From the NCBI GenBank assembly GCA_009103225.1, contig RHPI01000772.1, positions 163,500 to 225,219 of the forward strand: DNA of 61,720 bases. Reading direction: 5' to 3'. Every line of letters starts with the position of its first letter. Positions within the stretch are counted from its first letter, which is position 1. The stretch is from Chlorokybus atmophyticus. Its lineage: Eukaryota; Streptophyta; Chlorokybophyceae; Chlorokybales; Chlorokybaceae. The translations under genes were made by a program, and so were the position numbers. A model generated the notes under the pieces. It was not told where the DNA came from, made no database searches, and worked only from the letters and a program-made list of their open reading frames with translations. This document shows positions 54,673 through 61,720 of the stretch, in pieces.

Positions 54673-55053
54673 TGTTGGAGGACAGCCCCGACTGTCCTCA
54701 CCAGCTACAGTCAGCTTGGACAGCCCCTTGAGAGTCGCCTACATTGACAGTCCCTGACTGTCAGTAGGAGATATCTGCAAGACTGAAGGTGTGGCATCGA
54801 TATCAATGCAGCAGATCTCTGGCGGCGCTAGAAGGTCCTAGATAGGAGAGTCCTTTGTCTGCTAGCACAGGCTGTCATAGCTAGTATAACCAATAGGAAC
54901 TCTTGTGTACATCTGGTTAGATAGTGGCTAGGACTATATATTGAGTGTGCCGGGCCAGAGTTAATGATCCACATTGCATACCTTACGTGTGCAAGCTGCT
55001 GCTGTGCATGCTCGTGTGTGTGAGATAGGCTTAGTGTTGTAGCACGTTCAACA
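54673..55053 (+). repeat. 3' LTR of copia family A
   Basis: Starts TGTTGGAGG after CGTGGGAG and ends TTCAACA at 55053 (381 bp). Contains four GACAGTC/GACTGTC words in its first 100 bp and a TATATA near 54935. The 5' LTR is not in the window, so the right end is judged from the TGTTG/CAACA pair only. Confidence 0.78.
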
Positions 55054-55490
55054 CTGCTTAGCTATGATTGACAACATTAAGTGCCTTTGCCATGTGCATA
55101 ATTGCAGGTCAAAGACAAGTCAAAGGCAAGAGACAGCTCCTCGCTGCACCACTCTGCCAGCGACGCCGAGAATGCCACCTCACAGGGTGAGCTACGGTTT
55201 GGTAAATGACTATGTTGAGAACGAAACGCTTTGTGTTTGATGGTGCCTTATGTATGCAGGGTGTGAGGTGTGTATGATAGTCTCTTGTGCATGCACGGCG
55301 CGCACGCGTTCACCTCCCGCCAGCAACGCCAGCGACGACCGAAATGTCACCTCGCAGCGTGAGCCATGTTTTGCGCGCGCGGGTCGCTGCGGGAGGTACT
55401 GTGTATACACTGTTCTGATCGGTGCCTTGTGCGTGCGATAGGTAACAAGGAAGGCACTGCGCCACAACCCACAAGGTCACCCGCTACTGG
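55054..55490 (+). other. Two related exon-like segments
   Basis: After an AG at about 55107 a short open segment encodes SASDAENATSQ and ends at a GGTGAGC donor-like site. A second, at about 55295-55361, encodes NASDDRNVTSQ before CGTGAGC. The pair looks like a duplicated small exon of a plus-strand gene. Bounded on the right by the N at 55491. Confidence 0.4.
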
Positions 55491-55491
55491 N

Positions 55492-56439
55492 GTGATTGCC
55501 CATGGAGCCTGAGGTTTGACCTTAACTGCAACTTCCTTACCGTCTTTCGTCATCATCTCTGTCTGCAACGCATCATCACAAAGTCACACGAGTTGGCAGG
55601 CAGTCATCACAAGTGTCGCATAAGCCTGCAATACCTGTAGCCAGAGTTCTGGCATACGACCTTGCTGCTGCAGATCTTCTCGAGTCTCATTGCTGTCGCG
55701 CAATCCAGCAAGCAGATTGGCCAAATTGGTTGCGAGATTGGCAAAAATGTGCATAGGGCCAATCACATGACCTTTTACAGATTTCTGTAAAGGCATCCAA
55801 TAGGGAAGGTCGTGAAAACAGCTTAGGCCAAGGATTCCGGAGGACTTTGAAGGATGTTTCTTGGAGTGAAGTGGTCGCTTGCTGTTGCGGGATGTCATGG
55901 CGTACCTGATCACATGGCATCCATTGGTGAAGCTTGATTGACATAGCTACGTTCAGCTATGTCAATTGATTGGTTGCTCACCGGTACACACTTTCTGCAG
56001 TCCGCATGGGAGGTGGAGGTCTGTGTTCTGGTTGGGGCCAACGCTCATCAACTCGGTAGGGATGGTCATCTGGTAAGTACCGGCGGTAGCCTTGATAAAT
56101 CACCTTTTTGAGGAGTTCCACATGTTCTCCACTGCACTCGCATTTGGAACAGCCAAAGATGGCTCCATGAGCCATCTGCATGGCTGCTTTTGCCAGAGCT
56201 GCGCAACCATCATTACATGTTTCAGAGAAGGCAAACATGGTTGCCATACCAGTCAGATAGTACATTCATAGACACTGATGGCCAACACTTGCTGCTTGCG
56301 TACCTGGGTAATCATGGATTACAATCTCCAAGATAGATCTGCACCGGAAAACTTCGTCGCGGTGGCTGTCATATATGTCGATGCCTACAACAAACACCAG
56401 CAGCTGAGATGCCCTACACATTCCAGTCCAGAGCAGTTT
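55492..56439 (-). pseudogene. Second tnp2-like transposase fragment
   Basis: The minus strand reads an exon with MAHGAIFGCSKCECSGEHVE (56265-55978), which carries the Cys pair typical of the tnp2 core. A further exon (55913-55584) holds GILGLSCFHDLPYW..GHVIGPMHIFANLA, the equivalent of the GVKG..IDPMHNL block. It differs strongly from the gene at 17606-24950, so it is another lineage. It is bounded by single Ns at 55491 and 56440 and is only a fragment. Confidence 0.65.
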
Positions 56440-56440
56440 N

Positions 56441-58361
56441 CATCACCTTGGCTTGATTAATGAGTGCAAGACTGGTCGGGAGTGTTGGAAGAAGTTGCAG
56501 GACTTCTTCAATGCCAGAAACAATGCAAGGAGGCTGCAACTACGCAAGGACCTCAGTGCATTCAAACAGGATCCCGGAGAGCCGCTCGTAAAGTACATTG
56601 CCCGAGCAAGGGATCTGCAACGAGACCTTGCAGGAGTTGGGCATGATGTCAAAGAAACGGAGATGGTATGGGCTATCCTGGCGGGCCTGCCAGAAGAGTA
56701 CAAGATGGTGGTCACAGTGCTGGAGTCATCATCAACCGAGCTTCTCCTTGAAGCTGTGACACCCTACCTGCTGCAAGTAGAGCAGCGGAAGGCCAATAAG
56801 GCGGACAGCGGTGGAGATGCAGTTGCTTTTGCAACAACACCCTTCAAGGGCTATCAACAACAGGGAGGCAGTTCTCGTCCTCAAAGAAAGAAGGGAACGT
56901 GCCACTATTGCAAGAAGGAGGGCCATTGAAAGAAGGAGTGTAGGAAACTGCAGCGTGATGAAGCGAAGAGAAAGGGAGGAGGACAGCAAAGCGAGAAGAC
57001 TGTCGCATTTGCTGCGAGGACTGTCAATACGGGCTGTCAACAAACAGCCCGTCAACAAGTTGAAGACTCTGGTAGACGGAGCAAAGGGGAGCAATTGAAG
57101 GTTCCCGCACCACTAGTTGTTGAAAGACAACCCAAGGCTCTGAGCTGTGTAGGGGCTGTCCAATCTTCTCCGTCATGGGTCCTGGACTCAGGCTGCCGCG
57201 TCATCTCACCAACAACAAGAGCAAGATGGAGGACTATCAATCCCTTTCCTCCCCCATCATGGTGGAATTTGGCAACCAGGAGTTGCTGGAGGCTACTGGC
57301 AGAGGGACTGTCCATCTGCATTGCAAGGTTGGCAATGCAATGACACACATTCTTCTCAAGGATGTTCTGTACGTCCCCAGGCTTGGCACTAGTCTGTTCT
57401 CTGTACGAGTTGCTGCCAAAAGTGGAGGAAAAGTTGTGTTCGAAGGTGATAACGGTTACATTGTGAAGAATGACGTCACCTTGGTGGAGAGCACGCTCAA
57501 GGAAGACCTCTACCACATTAGGGAGGCTGCGACTGTCAATGAGAAGATTGACAGCCGCGCATTTGCTGCACGCGCCAAGGAAGAGACAGCTCAGCTATGG
57601 CATCGCCGTTTTTCACATTTAGGGTACGACAACCTTGCAAGGTTGGTGAAGGAGAACATGGTTCAAGGAATCAACATTAAAGCGGAGGAGTTCCATGCTC
57701 AGCAAGGTGTGTTGTGTGAAGCCTGTGTGCTTGGCAAGCAGCATCGACAGCCCTTCCCACAATCAGCACATGTAAGCACGAGGGTGTTAGAGCTGGTGCA
57801 TATGGATGTCTGCGGTCCTTTGCCTGTTGCTGCCAAGGGAGAGGGAAGCCTGTACTTCTGCACCTTCCTTGACGACTATAGCAAGCTGTCTGTCATTGTG
57901 CCTTTGAAGCTGAAGTCCGAAGTTGCTGGGACTGTCAAGAAGGTCCTCACTATGCTGGAGACGCAATCAAGACACAAGACAGTTACTGTTCGCACCGACA
58001 GAGGAGGCGAGTATGTCAACAACGAACTCAAAGCATACTTCACAAGCAAAGGCCTGACCCATGAAACCACCGCACCATATACACCTCAACAAAACGGAGC
58101 TGCAGAGAGGCTCAATCGCACACTTCTGGAGAAAGTGAGAGCCATGCTTACGGACGCTCGACTCAAAGATCACTGGTGGAAAGAAGCATTGCTGACTGCC
58201 AACTATGTCCGCAACCGATCACCAGTGCGCCTGGAAACCAAGACACCGTGGGAGCTGTTCTATGGTCGACAGCCGGACGTGTCAATGCTGAGGGTTTGGG
58301 GCTCGCGAGCGTATGTACACGTGCCGAAACAGTTGAGGAACAAGCTGCAACCTGCCAGCAA
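56441..58361 (+). pseudogene. Copia family A copy 2: gag to integrase
   Basis: Nearly identical to copy 1 over gag, protease and integrase. It keeps GAG at the codon that is TAG in copy 1 and an intact CCTTTGAAG in integrase. It has its own lesions: TGG-to-TGA in the zinc knuckle (about 56927) and a one-base loss beside the protease DSG motif (GGCTGCCGCG near 57190). Ends at the N at 58362 after LRNKLQPAS. Confidence 0.92.
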
Positions 58362-58362
58362 N

Positions 58363-58722
58363 TAGTGTTGGAAGAAGTTGCAGGACTTCTTCAATGCCAG
58401 AAACAATGCAAGGAGGCTGCAACTACGCAAGGACCTCAGTGCATTCAAAAAGGATCCCGGAGAGCCGCTCGTCAAGTACATTGCCCGAGCAAGAGATCTG
58501 CAACGAGACCTTGCAGGAGTTGGGCATGATGTCAAAGAAACGGAGATGGTATGGGCTATCCTGGCGGGCCTGCCAGAAGAGTACGAGATGGTGGTCACAG
58601 TGCTGGAGTCATCATCAACCGAGCTTCTCCTTGATGCTGTGACACCCTACCTGCTGCAAGTAGAGCAGCGGAAGGCCAATAAGGCGGACAGCGGTGGAGA
58701 TGCAGTTGCTTTTGCAACAACA
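58363..58722 (+). pseudogene. Copia family A gag fragment between N joins
   Basis: Begins TAGTGTTGG, reproducing the stop of copy 1, and follows copy 1 gag to FATT. It jumps here from integrase and ends at an N, so it is most likely a misplaced contig of copy 1 or its allele. Confidence 0.9.
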
Positions 58723-58723
58723 N

Positions 58724-59084
58724 CATGGAGCTGACCCCGACGCATCATCGGCAGACAGCAGCAAAACCAACACACCCAACAATGACCAGCAGCAAGAGGA
58801 GCAAGGGGGCTACAACCTGAGAGGGAGACATCACCCACAAGGCTTCTACAAGGCTATGGTCGCAAGCGCCAACGTGGGAGGGACTGTCGAACCCACCACA
58901 TATGAAGAGGCGCTCAAAGGCTCTGATGCAGAGATGTGGCAACAAGCAATGGATGAGGAGATGGCATCACTGCATGCCAACCATACCTGGACATTGGAGA
59001 AGGTACCTCATGGAGTCAAGCCTATCCCAGTCAAGTGGGTATACAAGATCAAGCGTGACGGCAATGGCAACATCGAGAGGTACA
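58724..59084 (+). pseudogene. Copia family A integrase tail to RT start, between N joins
   Basis: Reads the linker after integrase (GADPDASSADSSKTNTPNND) into the RT start (WVYKIKRDGNGNIERY), then stops at the N at 59085. Order relative to its neighbours is biologically impossible for a single element. Confidence 0.9.
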
Positions 59085-59085
59085 N

Positions 59086-61720
59086 GAAGAAGGAGTGTAG
59101 GAAACTGCAGCGTGATGAAGCGAAGAGAAAGGGAGGAGGACAGCAAAGCGAGAAGACTGTCGCATTTGCTGCGAGGACTGTCAATACGGGCTGTCAACAA
59201 ACAGCCTGTCAACAAGTTGAAGACTCTGGTAGACGGAGCAAAGGGGAGCAATTGAAGGTTCCAGCACCACTAGTTGTTGAAAGACAACCCAAGGCTCTGA
59301 GCTATATAGGGGCTGTTCAATCGTCTTCGTCATGGGTCCTGGACTCAGGCTGCACGCGTCATCTCACCAACAACAAGAGCAAGATGGAGGACTATCAATC
59401 CCTCTCCTCCCCCATCATGGTGGAATTTGGCAACCAGGAGTTGCTGGAGGCTACTGGCAGAGGGACTGTCCATCTGCATTGCAAGGTTGGCAATGCAATG
59501 ACACACATTCTTCTCAAGGATGTTCTGTACGTCCCCAGGCTTGGCACTAGTCTGTTCTCTGTACGAGTTGCTGCCAAAAGTGGAGGAAAAGTTGTGTTCG
59601 AAGGTGATAAGGGTTACATTGTGAAGAATGACGTCACCTTGGTGGAGAGCACGCTCAAGGAAGACCTCTACCACATTAGGGAGGCTGCAACTGTCAATGA
59701 GAAGATTGACAGCCGCGCATTTGCTGCACGCGCCAAGGAAGAGACAGCTCAGCTATGGCATCGCCGTTTTTCACATTTAGGGTACGACAACCTTGCAAGG
59801 CTGGTGAAGAAGAACATGGTTCAAGGAATCAACATTAAAGCGGAGGAGTTCCATGCTCAGCAAGGTGTGTTGTGTGAAGCCTGTGTGCTTGGCAAGCAGC
59901 ATCGACAGCCCTTCCCACAATCAGCACATGTATGCACGAGGGTGTTAGAGCTGGTGCATATGGATGTCTGCGGTCCTTTGCCTGTTGCTGCCAAGGGAGA
60001 GGGAAGCCTGTACTTCTGCACCTTCCTTGACGACTATAGCAAGCTGTCTGTCATTGTGCCTTGAAGCTGAAGTCCGAAGTTGCTGGGACTGTCAAGAAGG
60101 TCCTCACTATGCTGGAGACGCAATCAAGACACAAGACAGTTACTGTTCGCACCGACAGAGGAGGCGAGTATGTCAATAACGAACTCAAAGCATACTTCAC
60201 AAGCAAAGGCCTGACCCATGAAACCACCGCACCATATACACCTCAACAAAACGGAGCTGCAGAGAGGCTCAATCGCACACTTCTGGAGAAAGTGAGAGCC
60301 ATGCTTACGGACGCTCGACTCAAAGATCACTGGTGGAAAGAAGCATTGCTGACTGCCAACTATGTCCGCAACCGATCACCAGTGCGCCTGGAAACCAAGA
60401 CACCGTGGGAGCTGTTCTATGGTCGACAGCCGGACGTGTCAATGCTGAGGGTTTGGGGCTCGCGAGCGTATGTACACGTGCCGAAACAGTTGAGGAACAA
60501 GCTGCAACCTGCCAGCAAAAAGGGAGTGTTTGTTGGCTACGAAGCCAATAGCAAAGCCTATCGCGTGCTGGTGGAGGAAACTGGCAAGATTGTTATTAGT
60601 CGTGATGTTGTTTTTGCTGAGGGAGGCACTACACCTGCTGCTGAAAACACTGTGATAAAATGCAAGGAAGACGCTCAAGCACAACCAGCTCAAGAAGGAG
60701 GCGCCTGTCAAGATTCTTCATTGACAGCCCCTACTGCCATTGACAGTCCCAACCGACAGTCCCTGCAGGCTGTCAACCTTCTGGACTGTCAACATGGAGC
60801 TGACCCCGACGCATCATCGGCAGACAGCAGCAAAACCAACACACCCAACAATGACCAGCAGCAAGAGGAGCAAGGGGGCTACAACCTGAGAGGGAGACAT
60901 CACCCACAAGGCTTCTACAAGGCTATGGTCGCAAGCGCCAACGTGGGAGGGACTGTCGAACCCACCACATATGAAGAGGCGCTCAAAGGCTCTGATGCAG
61001 AGATGTGGCAACAAGCAATGGATGAGGAGATGGCATCACTGCATGCCAACCATACCTGGACATTGGAGAAGGTACCTCATGGAGTCAAGCCTATCCCAGT
61101 CAAGTGGGTATACAAGATCAAGCGTGACGGCAATGGCAACATCGAGAGGTACAAGGCAAGGCTGGTGGCGAAGGGCTTCCTGCAACAAGAAGGTATCGAC
61201 TTCAACGAGGTCTTCGCACCTGCTAGTAAGCATGTGACGTTCCGCACCATGCTTGCTCTCGTTGTAGCTGAGGACTTGGAGTTGCATCACTTGGATGTGA
61301 AGACAGCCTTCCTTTATGGCGAACTTGAGGAGGAAATCTACATTCAGCAGCCCAAGGGCTATCAAGAGGGAGGACCGAAGACTGCTTGCAAGTTAGTGAA
61401 GGCGCTCTACGGCTTGAAGCAAGCACCCAGGGTGTGGCACATTTGTCTGAGCAAGGAGCTTGAGGGACTGGGCTTCACCGCATCCGGAGCTGACCCAGGA
61501 CTGTTCATCCACCCGAATAAGGAGGTCTGGCTTCTTGTGTATGTGGATGATATTCTCGTTGCTGCAAGGGAGATGAAGGAGGTGAGCAACGTCAAAGAGT
61601 CGCTCATGAAGACCTTCAACACTAGAAATCTGGGAGAGGCCAAGTATTTTCTTGGCATGGTAATTTCGAGGGACAGGGAGCGCAAGACTGTCAACATCAG
61701 CCAGGAGCAGATGGTGTTAA
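59086..61720 (+). pseudogene. Copia family A copy 3: zinc knuckle to RT, runs off window
   Basis: Starts in the Gag zinc-knuckle region and continues without gap through protease, integrase, and RT with ALYGLKQAPRVW and YVDDILVAA to the window end. It shares the CCTTGAAG one-base deletion of copy 1 at about 60059-60067, so Pol is split into two frames there. It supplies the RT part missing from copy 1 (61036-61443). Confidence 0.93.

Overview
The window is nuclear DNA of a eukaryote with spliceosomal introns. It is most likely a chlorophyte green alga. That is an inference from a beta-helix/multi-pass membrane protein of a type common in green algae, from plant-type LTR retrotransposons primed by initiator tRNA-Met, and from tnp2-type transposases. 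No rRNA, organelle gene or bacterial operon was seen. The sequence is scaffolded, with gaps at 18606-18675, 39597-39814 and 50025-50457 and nine single-N joins between 48264 and 59085.

Layout. 1-2345 is gene-free, TG/CA-rich and hairpin-rich, ending in a block of GGACC palindromes. 2349-4788 is a truncated Ty1/copia element with one LTR. 5183-5857 and 17140-17448 are the two halves of a coiled-coil gene split by a Ty3/gypsy chromovirus (5858-17134, target duplication CTGGC). That element is itself riddled with younger copia insertions: two solo LTRs with intact target duplications, a gutted copia element, a gag-only copia element on the minus strand and an inverted LTR fragment. 17606-24950 is a minus-strand tnp2-like transposase gene, broken by a 2,028-bp element with perfect 16-bp terminal inverted repeats and a CAC target duplication. 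24960-26385 holds a foldback element and a second relic of the same GGACC family.

The one host gene that appears intact is on the minus strand at 28389-35964. It has about 27 exons, with a signal peptide, a beta-helix made of Pmp-like repeats (one or more per exon), a cysteine-rich segment and a multi-pass membrane domain. 36-47 kb is mostly AT-rich intergenic DNA with a 582-bp TIR element (40883-41464), a tandem repeat and a long foldback hairpin. 47034-49500 looks like the 5' end of another gypsy element (LTR, primer site, gag) whose LTR and leader form a string of hairpins. 50458-61720 is a pile of near-identical copia fragments and tnp2 fragments joined through single Ns.

The most unusual signal is short-motif saturation. 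Separate element families are each studded with their own near-palindromic word: GGACCAT..ATGGTCC, GACAGTC/GACTGTC, CTCATAGGC..GCAC, or TGTCGAC. The GACAGTC/GACTGTC word occurs both in the tnp2 element and, at least 15 times, in the coding and LTR sequence of an unrelated copia retrotransposon.
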